DNA of 64,000 bases from Kocuria rhizophila DC2201 (GTDB taxonomy: Bacteria; Actinomycetota; Actinomycetes; Actinomycetales; Micrococcaceae): contig NC_010617.1 in assembly GCF_000010285.1 (NCBI RefSeq), positions 682,001 to 746,000 on the forward strand, written 5' to 3'. The notes below the pieces were generated by a model that had not been told where the DNA came from, did not search any database, and worked only from the letters and a program-made list of their open reading frames with translations. The stretch's first letter is position 1; every line of letters starts with the position of its first letter. Below, one piece after another: positions 35,873 through 44,204 of this stretch. The position numbers and the translations under genes were made by a program.

Positions 35873-37810
35873 GTGAGTGAGATGACCTCGGAGCAGAACC
35901 GGCAGCCCAGCGAGCGCAGCGCGGTGGTGGACCTCGCGGCGGTGCGCCACAACGTGGGGCGGCTGCTCGAGCTGGCGCGGGGGCGCACCCTGATCGCGGT
36001 GGTCAAGGCGAACGCCTACGGTCACGGCGCCCCGCAGGTGGCCCGTGCGGCGCTCGAGGCGGGTGCGCACATGCTCGGCACGGCCCACGTGTCCGAGGCG
36101 CTCGCGCTGCGCGCGGAGGGGATCACGGCCCCCGTGCTCGCGTGGCTGCACACCCCGTCGACCGACTTCGCCGCGGCCGTGCGGGAGGACGTGCGGCTGG
36201 GCGTGAGCGGGGGAGAGCTCGACGCCGTGCTGGCCGCCGCCCGTGAGGCCGGCCGCCCGGCGGTGGTCCACCTCAAGCTCGACTCGGGGCTGGGGCGCAA
36301 CGGTGCCACGCCCGAGCAGTGGCCCGCCCTGGTCCGGCGCGTGCGGGAGGCCGAGGGGGAGGGTCTGCTCTCGGTGGAGGGGATCTTCACGCACCTCGCG
36401 GTCGCGGACGAACCCGCCCGCCCCGAGACGGCCGAGCAGCTCGCCACCCTCACCACCGCGGTGCGCACGGCACGGGAGGCCGGGCTGAGCCCCACGATGG
36501 TGCACGCCGCCAACACCCCCGGGCTGCTCTCGGCCGCGGACCGGGAGGACCCCGACGCGATACTGCGGGACGCCGTGCGCGTGGGCCTGGGACTGTACGG
36601 GCTGAGCCCCTTCGCGGACCGCACCCCCGAGGACTTCGGGCTGGTTCCGGCCATGACGCTGCGGACCCGCGTGGCCAACGTGAAGGACGTCCCCGCCGGA
36701 GCGGGGGTCTCCTACGGGCTCACGTACCGCACGGAGGGCCCCACCCGGCTCGCACTGATTCCGCTCGGCTACGCGGACGGTGTGCCGCGCGTGGCCACGG
36801 GCGCCCCGGTGCGGATCGGGAACCGGCTGCACCCCGTGGTGGGCCGGATCGCCATGGACCAGTGCGTCGTGGACCTCTCCCGGAGCCGGCCCGTGACGGA
36901 GGCCGCGGGGAAGCCCGGTGCCGCTCGGGAGCCCACCGTGCGGATCGGGGACGAGGCGGTGCTCTTCGGTGCGGGCTCGAACCCGTCCGTGACGGACTGG
37001 GCGGACGCGGCGGGCACCATCAACTACGAGGTGGTCACCCGCCTCTCCCCGCGCGTTCCCCGCGAGCACGTGGGGCTGGAGCCGCAGCGCGACAGCGACC
37101 GGAGCCGGAGCGTGGAGCACGGTGGGCACCCCGGCGCGGAGCCCGTGGATGGCCCCGGCGCGGACCGCGACCACGGGGCGGGTGCCGGGCCGGGCGGCGT
37201 CGTGCCCGGGGACGGCGCGCAGGACGGTCCCGGGGCGGGTGCCGCGGGTGAGAACTGGAGCATCACGCGGGAGCTCGCGAGCGCGGAGGAGACCCGGGCG
37301 CTCGCGGCGGCGCTCGCCCCGCACCTGCGCGCGGGGGACCTCGTGCTGCTCAACGGGGAGCTCGGCGCGGGCAAGACCACGTTCACGCAGGGCCTCGGCG
37401 CGGGGCTGGGGGTGCGCGAGGGCATCATCTCGCCCACGTTCGTGCTGGCCCGCCGCCACCCCAACCTGGCGGACGGGCCGCGCCCGGGCGGCCCGGACCT
37501 CGTGCACGTGGACGCGTACCGGCTGGGCTCGGCCGAGGACGTCGAGAGCATCGACCTCGAGGACACCCTGGACACGTGCGTCACGGTGGTGGAGTGGGGC
37601 ACCTCCAAGGTCGAGCACCTGAGTGCGTCCCGGCTGGTGGTCGACATCGAGCGTGCCCGCGGCGCGCAGGCGGCCCCCGAGCAGGCGGACCTGGCGGGCG
37701 TTCTCGCGCAGCTCGGCGCGCAGTGGGAGGAGGACGCCTCGGCGGGGGAGGTCCGGCAGATCACCCTGCGGGGCGTGGGCCCGCGCTGGACCGAACCGCC
37801 GCGCGTGTGA
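35873..37810 (+). CDS. alr-tsaE: Alanine racemase fused to TsaE (tRNA t6A ATPase)
   Basis: The protein is 645 aa. Residues ~15-390 are alanine racemase, making D-Ala for peptidoglycan: PLP Lys45 in VVKANAYGHG and catalytic Tyr281 in GVSYGLTYRT. Residues ~400-460 are a Gly/Pro/Asp-rich linker. Residues ~465-630 are TsaE, the ATPase of the TsaBDE complex that adds threonylcarbamoyl to A37: P-loop GELGAGKTTFTQ with Lys501, DAYRLGSAEDVESIDLED, and VVEWG. Such fusions occur in some actinobacteria. GTG 35873 or ATG 35882 may start it. There is no stop or frameshift between the domains. Confidence 0.93.
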   Translation: MSEMTSEQNRQPSERSAVVDLAAVRHNVGRLLELARGRTLIAVVKANAYGHGAPQVARAALEAGAHMLGTAHVSEALALRAEGITAPVLAWLHTPSTDFAAAVREDVRLGVSGGELDAVLAAAREAGRPAVVHLKLDSGLGRNGATPEQWPALVRRVREAEGEGLLSVEGIFTHLAVADEPARPETAEQLATLTTAVRTAREAGLSPTMVHAANTPGLLSAADREDPDAILRDAVRVGLGLYGLSPFADRTPEDFGLVPAMTLRTRVANVKDVPAGAGVSYGLTYRTEGPTRLALIPLGYADGVPRVATGAPVRIGNRLHPVVGRIAMDQCVVDLSRSRPVTEAAGKPGAAREPTVRIGDEAVLFGAGSNPSVTDWADAAGTINYEVVTRLSPRVPREHVGLEPQRDSDRSRSVEHGGHPGAEPVDGPGADRDHGAGAGPGGVVPGDGAQDGPGAGAAGENWSITRELASAEETRALAAALAPHLRAGDLVLLNGELGAGKTTFTQGLGAGLGVREGIISPTFVLARRHPNLADGPRPGGPDLVHVDAYRLGSAEDVESIDLEDTLDTCVTVVEWGTSKVEHLSASRLVVDIERARGAQAAPEQADLAGVLAQLGAQWEEDASAGEVRQITLRGVGPRWTEPPRV

Positions 37811-38190
37811 GGCCACGCCGCGCGCGGGTCCGGTGAACGTCGTGCCGCGCGACGGGTCACCGCGCACCGCGGGCGGGATCCCCTGCGCCCGGACGGCACC
37901 ACCGCGCACCGCCCCGGGACGACGCCGCACGAGGGGCTTCCGCGGCTGCCCGGCGTCCCCGGGCGGTCCCGCACCAGGACCCGCGCACCCCGCCGTGAAC
38001 CCCGTCGCGCGCCCCGTCGGGAACACGCCAGGATCCCCCGCGGGACACGCCGTCAGTGGGGCCCCGACGTGCCACAATGGGGGCAGCACCAACGTCCACC
38101 GCAGACGGTGCGACCCCCGGGGGACCCGACGGCGTCGTCGTTCCGCAGGACTCGGCCGCCTCCGTCGCGGACCGACCCGAGGAGGATCGT
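37811..38190 (+). other. 380-base intergenic region alr-tsaE to deoD
   Basis: No gene is evident. Contents are two motif cores (ACGACGCC 37919-37926 and GGCGTCGT 38131-38138), a possible stem ACGCCG/CGGCGT (37922-37927 with about 37959-37964), and CACAATGGGGG (38072-38082). The last is a possible -10 region that would give deoD a leader of about 110 bases. Confidence 0.5.
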
Positions 38191-38907
38191 TTGTCACCGA
38201 CATCGACACCGCACATCAACCCCCAGGGCGCACCGATCGCCGAGACCATCCTGCTGCCCGGCGACCCCCTGCGGGCCAAGTTCATCGCCGAGACGTTCCT
38301 CGAGGACGCCGTGCAGTTCAACTCCGTGCGCAACATGTTCGGCTACACCGGCACGTACCAGGGCCGTGAGCTGTCCGTGATGGGCACCGGGATGGGGATC
38401 CCGTCCATCGCGCTGTACAGCTGGGAGCTGATCAACGTGTTCGGCTGCACCAAGCTGGTGCGCATCGGCTCCTGCGGGGGACTCACGGAGGGCCTCGCGC
38501 TCAACGACCTCGTGCTCGCGCAGGCGGCGTCCACCGACTCCAACTACCTCGCGCAGTTCGACCTGCCCGGCACGTGGGCCCCCACCGGTTCCTTCCGGCT
38601 GCTGGACCATGTGTACCGGGCCGCCGAGAGCCGGGGGATCACCGCCCACGCGGGCAACGTGGTCTCCTCGGACACCTTCTACCACGCCCAGGACGACACC
38701 ACCGAGCGCTGGGCGAAAATGGGTGTGCTCGCCGTGGAGATGGAGACCGTGGGGCTCTACGCCAACGCGGCCGCCGCGGGCGTGGAGGCGCTCGCCATGT
38801 TCACGGTCTCGGACAACCTGGCCACCCACGCGCAGATGACCCCGGAGCAGCGCCAGACGGGCTTCGCGCAGATGATCGAGCTGGCCGCGACGGTGACGGA
38901 GCTGTGA
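38191..38907 (+). CDS. deoD: Purine-nucleoside phosphorylase, DeoD type
   Basis: The protein is 238 aa from TTG 38191, chosen because GAGGAGG (38179-38185) sits five to six bases upstream and the length fits. It phosphorolyses purine (deoxy)nucleosides. Motifs are ILLPGDPLRAKFIAETF near residue 21, GTGMGIPSIALYSWELI near 67, GSCGGL near 93, and VEMETVGLYANAA near 183. The stop overlaps the transporter start (GTGA). Confidence 0.93.
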   Translation: MSPTSTPHINPQGAPIAETILLPGDPLRAKFIAETFLEDAVQFNSVRNMFGYTGTYQGRELSVMGTGMGIPSIALYSWELINVFGCTKLVRIGSCGGLTEGLALNDLVLAQAASTDSNYLAQFDLPGTWAPTGSFRLLDHVYRAAESRGITAHAGNVVSSDTFYHAQDDTTERWAKMGVLAVEMETVGLYANAAAAGVEALAMFTVSDNLATHAQMTPEQRQTGFAQMIELAATVTEL

Positions 38908-40424
38908 ACCCCATGAACCACCCCGACGAGAACCCGGACCTCGCCCAGACCGCGGGCCCCGACAGCGCCGCCTCGACGCCCGCGGCGGCCGTCCCCGCGA
39001 CCCATGCGGGCACCGCCGAGGCCCCCCGCACCGCGGGCGGCGTGAACCCGCGCCGGGCCGTGCCCGTGCTGCTGTTCCTGTTCATCTTCTGCCTGGTGAT
39101 CGACCAGGGCTTCAAGTTCACGTCCCAGCCCATGGCCGAGGCGCTGTCCTTGAGCGAGTCCACCGTGAGCCTGCAGGCCACCCTCACGGGCGTGCTGATC
39201 GGCATCGGCGCCGTGGTGTACTCCGCGCTCGCGGATTCCGTGGCCATCCGCAAGCTGCTGTACCTGAGCATCGGGCTGATCGTGGTGGGCTCGGTGATCG
39301 GCTTCGTGGGCTCCGCGTCCTTCGGGGTGGTGCTCGTGGGCCGTGTGGTCCAGACGGCCGGCCTCGCCGCGGCGGAGACCCTCTACGTGGTCTACGTGAC
39401 CAAGCACTTCCAGGGCGTGGAGCTCAAGAAGTACCTGGGCTTCTCCAACATGTCCTTCCAGCTGGCCTCGCTCATCGGCACGCTGGTCTCCGGGTTCCTG
39501 GCCACCTACGTGTCCTGGACGTGGATGTTCCTGATCCCGCTGCTGATCGTGCTGTCCCTGCCGTTCATCAAGACCCGCGTGTCGGACGACGTCGAGCACA
39601 CGAGCTCCGGCGTGGACGTGTACGGGCTGTTCCTGGTGGGCGTGATCGCCACCGGGCTGATCATGTTCATGCAGGACTTCACGTGGTGGTGGTGGATCCC
39701 CGTGGTGGTGGCCACCGTGCTGTTCGTGCACCACGTGCGCACCAACTCCCGCGCCCTCGTGGACGCCTCCTTCTTCACCAACCGCCCGTACATCAGCGCG
39801 CTGGTGATCGTGTTCATCATCTACTCGGTGAATCTGGCGTTCGTGTTCCTGTTCCCGTTCGCCATCCACGGCGTGCACGGGATGGCCATGGACAAGGTCT
39901 CGCTGCTCACCATCCCGGGCTACGTGCTGGGTGCCTCCACTGCGGCGATGTCCGGTGCCGTGAGCAAGCGGCTGGACTCCAAGCAGGCCGTGACCCTGGC
40001 GCTGTGCCTGCTGGCGCTCGCTCTCGCGGTGGCCGGGGTGTTCATCAACGTGTCCGTGGTGGCCATGGTGATCGCGATGGCCATGTTCTCGGTGGGCTTC
40101 GGCCTGCTGTACGCACCGCTCATGTCCAGCGCGCTGCTGCTGATGCCCGCCGCGAAGTCCGGCGTGGCCGTGGGCTTCTACAACCTGGTGATCAACGTGG
40201 CCTCCCCGATCGGCGTGGCCTACACGGCCATGCTGATGTCCGCCAAGCCCACGTGGTTCGGCGCACTGAGCGTGGGTGGCTCCGCCGAGGGCGACTACTT
40301 CTCCACCATCCTGTGGTTCCTGGTGGGCATCACGCTGGTGGGTCTGGTGGCGTACCGCGTGCTGTTCGGCCTGATCGAGCGCAACAACGCGAAGGCCGCC
40401 GCGCGCCTCACCGCGCAGCAGTAG
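38904..40424 (+). CDS. MFS transporter, DHA2-like (14 TM)
   Basis: The protein is 506 aa from GTG 38904, which overlaps the deoD stop by four bases; ATG 38913 is the alternative. Residues 1-45 are polar and Ala-rich, then about 14 hydrophobic segments run to residue 490. LADSVAIRKLLYLSIGLIVV matches the MFS A motif between TM2 and TM3. The family covers drug/proton antiporters and metallophore exporters. Translational coupling to deoD suggests a link to nucleosides or bases, but that is inference. Confidence 0.8.
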   Translation: MNPMNHPDENPDLAQTAGPDSAASTPAAAVPATHAGTAEAPRTAGGVNPRRAVPVLLFLFIFCLVIDQGFKFTSQPMAEALSLSESTVSLQATLTGVLIGIGAVVYSALADSVAIRKLLYLSIGLIVVGSVIGFVGSASFGVVLVGRVVQTAGLAAAETLYVVYVTKHFQGVELKKYLGFSNMSFQLASLIGTLVSGFLATYVSWTWMFLIPLLIVLSLPFIKTRVSDDVEHTSSGVDVYGLFLVGVIATGLIMFMQDFTWWWWIPVVVATVLFVHHVRTNSRALVDASFFTNRPYISALVIVFIIYSVNLAFVFLFPFAIHGVHGMAMDKVSLLTIPGYVLGASTAAMSGAVSKRLDSKQAVTLALCLLALALAVAGVFINVSVVAMVIAMAMFSVGFGLLYAPLMSSALLLMPAAKSGVAVGFYNLVINVASPIGVAYTAMLMSAKPTWFGALSVGGSAEGDYFSTILWFLVGITLVGLVAYRVLFGLIERNNAKAAARLTAQQ

Positions 40425-40445
40425 TTCCGCAGGTCTGACGAGAAG

Positions 40446-40489
40446 GCCCCTCCACAGCTCCCGTCCCGGGCGTGCGCGGAGGGGCTTTT
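40446..40489 (+). terminator. Rho-independent terminator after the MFS gene
   Basis: GCCCCTCC (40446-40453) pairs with GGAGGGGC (40478-40485), followed by TTTT. It is one of only two hairpins in the window with a real T-run. Confidence 0.75.
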
Positions 40490-40500
40490 CCGTGCGGGCT

Positions 40501-40506
40501 TAGACT
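40501..40506 (+). promoter_or_regulatory. -10 box of tsaB, leaderless
   Basis: TAGACT lies six bases before GTG 40513 and directly abuts an earlier in-frame GTG (40507), which decides the start in favour of 40513. Confidence 0.55.
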
Positions 40507-40512
40507 GTGCGG

Positions 40513-41196
40513 GTGCTTGTGCTGAGTCTCGATTCCTCCTCGATCGCCTCCGTGGCCCTGGCCCGCGACGGCGAGGTGCTGCGGGAGAGCGCCACCACCG
40601 ACACCCGCTCCCACGCCGAGGCCCTGGCCCCCGCGGTGCGCGACGTGCTGTCCGCGGAGGGGCTCACCGGCGCGGACCTCGACGCCGTGCTCGTGGGCAC
40701 CGGGCCCGGCCCGTTCACGGGGCTGCGCGCCGGACTCGCGACCGCCCGTGCCCTGGGCTTCGCGTGGGGGCTGCCCGTGCACGGGCTCTGCTCGCTCGAC
40801 GCCGCCGCCCACCGGATCGCGCCCCGGCTCGCCGAGGCCGGTCACGAGGAGTTCGCGGTGGTCATCGACGCGCGCCGCAAGGAGCTCTACTGGCGCCCCT
40901 ACCGCGTGCTCGAGGACACCGCCGCAACCGCCGTGGGCCTCAGTGAGCCCCGCGTGGGCGCGCCCGAGGACGTCCCGGCCCTGCCGAGCTGCGGTCCCGG
41001 CACCGCGCTGTACCCGCAGCGGCTCGCGCACCCCGTGCCGGGCACCGGGGACCTGCACCCCACCGCGGCGGATCTTGCGCGCGCGGCGTGGGCACTCACG
41101 AGCCGCGGCACCCCCCTGAGCACCGACACCTCGCCCCTGTACCTGCGGGAGTCGGACGCCAAGGTGCCGGCGTTCGCGAAGCGGACCACGGCGTGA
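40513..41196 (+). CDS. tsaB: tRNA t6A synthesis protein TsaB
   Basis: The protein is 227 aa from GTG 40513. TsaB is the non-catalytic dimer partner of TsaD in N6-threonylcarbamoyladenosine synthesis. It begins MLVLSLDSSSIASVALAR and has VLVGTGPGPFTGLRAGLA near residue 60, the ASKHA-fold signature. The preferred start places it six bases after a -10 box. The stop overlaps the rimI start as GTGA. Confidence 0.93.
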   Translation: MLVLSLDSSSIASVALARDGEVLRESATTDTRSHAEALAPAVRDVLSAEGLTGADLDAVLVGTGPGPFTGLRAGLATARALGFAWGLPVHGLCSLDAAAHRIAPRLAEAGHEEFAVVIDARRKELYWRPYRVLEDTAATAVGLSEPRVGAPEDVPALPSCGPGTALYPQRLAHPVPGTGDLHPTAADLARAAWALTSRGTPLSTDTSPLYLRESDAKVPAFAKRTTA

Positions 41197-41750
41197 CGGG
41201 CCCGCAGGGGTCCGCGCCCGGTGCGGCGAGCGCGGCGGCGTCGTCCCTGCCGCGCGGCTACGCGCTGCGGCCCATGCAGCCCAGGGACCTGGACGCCGTG
41301 CACGCGCTGGAGACCGTGCTGTTCCCCGAGGACGCCTGGCCGCGGCACATGTTCGACGAGGAGCTGGCGCACCCCACGCGCGCGTACTGGGTGCTCACCC
41401 GGAACGGGGAGATCGTGGCGTACGCCGGGATGATGTGCATCCCGCCGGTCGCGGACGTCCAGACCATCGCGGTGGCCGCCGCCCACGAGGGCCGGGGGCT
41501 CGGGAGCACCCTGCTGCGCGTGCTGCACGAGGCCGCCGTGCGCGGCGGCGCCACCGAGATGATGCTCGAGGTCCGGGCCGACAACCCTCGCGCGCAAGCG
41601 TTGTACCGCCGCTTCGGCTACGAGCACATCCACAGCCGCGCCCACTACTACGGGCCCGGCCTCCACGCCCTGATCATGCGCTGCGCACTGGTCCCGCCCG
41701 GGCCGCAGGAGCGCAGCGCGGACGGAAGGACCATTCATGAACACCGCTGA
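41193..41750 (+). CDS. rimI: Ribosomal-protein-alanine N-acetyltransferase RimI
   Basis: The protein is 185 aa, a GNAT acetyltransferase that acetylates protein N-termini (S18 in E. coli). The acetyl-CoA loop [19 protein letters not shown] is near residue 92, and [19 protein letters not shown] near 125 is typical RimI. The first ~20 residues are Ala/Ser-rich and contain one dispersed DNA motif copy. GTG 41193 overlaps tsaB by four bases; the end overlaps tsaD by 14 bases. Confidence 0.9.
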   Translation: MTGPQGSAPGAASAAASSLPRGYALRPMQPRDLDAVHALETVLFPEDAWPRHMFDEELAHPTRAYWVLTRNGEIVAYAGMMCIPPVADVQTIAVAAAHEGRGLGSTLLRVLHEAAVRGGATEMMLEVRADNPRAQALYRRFGYEHIHSRAHYYGPGLHALIMRCALVPPGPQERSADGRTIHEHR

Positions 41751-42819
41751 ACCCCTCGTGCTCGGCATCGAGTCCTCGTGCGACGAGACCGGTGTGGGGA
41801 TCGTGCGGGGCACCGAGCTGCTCACCAACACCGTGTCCTCCTCCATGGAGCAGCACGTGCGCTTCGGCGGCGTGATCCCGGAGATCGCCTCGCGCGCCCA
41901 CCTCGAGGCCTTCGTGCCCACGGTGCAGCAGGCGCTCGCGGAGGCGGGGGTCACGCTCGGAGAGCTCGACGCGATCGCGGTGACCTCAGGACCGGGCCTC
42001 GCCGGGGCGCTCATGGTGGGCGTGGCAGCGGCCAAGGCGCTCGCGGTGGCCACGGGCACGCCCCTGTACGCCGTCAACCACCTCGTGGCCCACGTGGGCG
42101 TGGGGCTGCTGGACGGGGACGGTGCGCTGCCCGAGCACCTCGGCGCGCTGCTGGTCTCCGGCGGGCACACGGAGATCCTCGCCGTGGGGGACATCACGGG
42201 GGACGTCCGGCTGCTGGGCGCTACGATCGACGACGCCGCGGGCGAGGCCTACGACAAGGTCGCCCGGCTGCTCGGGCTGGCCTACCCCGGAGGCCCCGCC
42301 ATCGACCGGGCCGCTCGGGACGGGGACCCCGAGGCGTTCCGCTTCCCGCGCGGGCTGACCGCGGGCAAGTACATGGGATCGGCGCAGCACCCGGGCTCCC
42401 ACCGCTACGACCTCTCCTTCTCGGGGCTCAAGACCGCAGTGGCCCGGGTGGTCGAGGCCTTCGAGGCCGCCGGTCAGCCCGTGCCCGTGGCGGACGTGGC
42501 CGCGAGCTTCCAGGAGTCCGTGGTGGACGTGATTTCCCGCAAGACCGTGCTGGCGTGCACCGAGCACGGGATCACCACGCTGCTGATGGGCGGGGGAGTG
42601 GCTGCGAACTCCCGGCTGCGGGAGCTCGTCACGCAGCGCTGCGCGCAGCACGGCATCCGTGTGGTGGTGCCGCCGCTGTCCCTGTGCACGGACAACGGGG
42701 CCATGGTGGCGGCGCTCGGCGCGCGGCTGGTGAGCCGGGGTGTGGCGCCCACGGGGATCGGGTTCACCGCGGATCCGGGGTTGCCCGTGACCACGGTGTC
42801 GGTGCCCGTCCCGGCCTGA
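41737..42819 (+). CDS. tsaD: tRNA N6-adenosine threonylcarbamoyltransferase TsaD
   Basis: The protein is 360 aa. It transfers threonylcarbamoyl from TC-AMP to A37 of ANN-decoding tRNAs. Features are [14 protein letters not shown] at the start, the iron-ligand His in [13 protein letters not shown] (near 49), [21 protein letters not shown] near 85, NHLVAHV near 111, and SGGHTEIL near 138. ATG 41737 lies inside the rimI 3' end. A hairpin with T-run on the other strand follows. Confidence 0.96.
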   Translation: MNTAEPLVLGIESSCDETGVGIVRGTELLTNTVSSSMEQHVRFGGVIPEIASRAHLEAFVPTVQQALAEAGVTLGELDAIAVTSGPGLAGALMVGVAAAKALAVATGTPLYAVNHLVAHVGVGLLDGDGALPEHLGALLVSGGHTEILAVGDITGDVRLLGATIDDAAGEAYDKVARLLGLAYPGGPAIDRAARDGDPEAFRFPRGLTAGKYMGSAQHPGSHRYDLSFSGLKTAVARVVEAFEAAGQPVPVADVAASFQESVVDVISRKTVLACTEHGITTLLMGGGVAANSRLRELVTQRCAQHGIRVVVPPLSLCTDNGAMVAALGARLVSRGVAPTGIGFTADPGLPVTTVSVPVPA

Positions 42820-42853
42820 GTCGGCCCGGCCCGCACGGCCCCGTCAGAAAAGC

Positions 42854-42887
42854 CCCGCCCCGCTCGGTCGGAACGTGGCGGGGCGGG
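42854..42887 (-). terminator. Terminator of the YbdK-type gene (and possibly tsaD)
   Basis: CCCGCCCCGC (42854-42863) pairs with GCGGGGCGGG (42878-42887). On the - strand the stem is followed by GCTTTTC, a proper T-run. The position between convergent genes suggests use from both sides. Confidence 0.65.
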
Positions 42888-42959
42888 CACCGCGCCGCAC
42901 GCGCGGGCCGCGCCCTGGGCACCCGGCCGCGCGGAGCGCGCTCCGTGCCGGCCCAGGGG

Positions 42960-44105
42960 TCAGCGGATCTCGCGGTTCTGCGCCACGATGTCCCGCACCA
43001 CGGCGCGCAGGTCCCCGCCGTTGGCCTCCGCGATCCGCCGCTGGCGCTGGTAGCCGGTCTCGCCCGTCATCATGGTCTCCACGTAGCCCAGCTCGTCAGC
43101 GCAGCCGAGTTCGGCGGCGAGGGGCTCCAGCCGGTTGAGCACCTCGGTGAGGTCCTCCGCCACGGGGCGCTCGTGGTTCTGGGCGTCCCGGATCACCACG
43201 GCGTCCAGCCCGTAGCGGGCGGCCCGCCACTTGTTCTCCTGGTGGTGCCACGGGGGCATCACCGCAATGCTGCGCCCCTCGTCCAGGGTGCGGGAGAAGG
43301 ACTCCACGAGGCACTGCGTCAGCGCGGCCAGGGCGCCGATCTCCCGGAGGTTGGAGGGCCCGTCGCACACGCGCATCTCCACGGTGCCGAAGCGCGGCAC
43401 GGGGCGGATGTCCCAGCGGTTCTCGGAGATCTCCTCGATCACGCCGGTCTCCATGAGGTCCGAGACGTAGGCCTCGTACTCGCTCCAGGAGTCGAAGTGG
43501 AAGGGCAGCCCCGCGGTGGAGAGCTGCTGGAAGATCAGCGCCCGGTGGGAGGCGTAGCCGGTGTCGTGGCCGCACCAGTAGGGGGAGTTCGCGGACAGCG
43601 CCAGCAGGTGGGGGTAGTAGTTCATGAGCCCGTCGAGCACGGGCAGCGCCTTGTCCCGGTGGTCGATGCCCACGTGCACGTGCATGCCGAAGATCACCAT
43701 CTGCCGGCCCCAGTACTGCGCCCGGTCCAGGACCTTGTAGTAGCGCTCCGCGTCCACCACGGGCTGCTCGGTCCAGTCCGAGAACGGGTGGGTGCCCGCG
43801 GCGAAGATTTCCAGGGAGCGGGGGTCGGTGATCTTCCGGATCCGGTCCTGGGTCTGCGCGAGGTGCTCCACCGCCTCGGGAACGGCGCTGCACACGCCCG
43901 TGACCATTTCCACGGTGTTCTGCAGGAACTCGCCCGTGACCTGCGGGTGGTCGCCCTCCTCCCCGAGCTCGGGGTACTCGCCCACCACGGCCTCCAGGAC
44001 CTCCTGGGCGCGCGGGGCGAGCTCACCGGATTCGCGGTCCACGAGCGCGACCTCCCATTCCACACCCAGGGTGGAGTTCTCGGAGGTCTCGAAATCAATG
44101 TGCAC
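42960..44105 (-). CDS. Carboxylate-amine ligase / glutamate--cysteine ligase-like (YbdK type)
   Basis: The protein is 381 aa from GTG 44105, preceded on its strand by GAGAGGA. YbdK proteins have the glutamate-cysteine ligase 2 fold and often weak GCL activity. Motifs are FETSENSTLGVEWEVALVD at the start (key EWE), GTHPFSDW near 107, the metal/substrate tract IFGMHVHVGI near 141, and RPVPRFGTVEMRVCDGPSN near 235. The true substrate in mycothiol-making bacteria is unsettled. The next gene upstream, a methyltransferase, ends 99 bases away. Confidence 0.85.
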   Translation of the reverse strand: MHIDFETSENSTLGVEWEVALVDRESGELAPRAQEVLEAVVGEYPELGEEGDHPQVTGEFLQNTVEMVTGVCSAVPEAVEHLAQTQDRIRKITDPRSLEIFAAGTHPFSDWTEQPVVDAERYYKVLDRAQYWGRQMVIFGMHVHVGIDHRDKALPVLDGLMNYYPHLLALSANSPYWCGHDTGYASHRALIFQQLSTAGLPFHFDSWSEYEAYVSDLMETGVIEEISENRWDIRPVPRFGTVEMRVCDGPSNLREIGALAALTQCLVESFSRTLDEGRSIAVMPPWHHQENKWRAARYGLDAVVIRDAQNHERPVAEDLTEVLNRLEPLAAELGCADELGYVETMMTGETGYQRQRRIAEANGGDLRAVVRDIVAQNREIR

Positions 44106-44204
44106 GGCGTGGTCCTCTCGTGGGTGCGCCGGGAACGGCATCGGTGCCCTGGACCGCGGTGCGGGCCGGGCTACGCGCTGCCGTGGTCCCTGGAACAGGG
44201 AACC

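Noticed and set aside
36600-37260. Possible frameshift or missing stop between alr and tsaE
   Set aside because: The frame is continuous, both domains are complete with all key residues, and similar fusions are known in actinobacteria.
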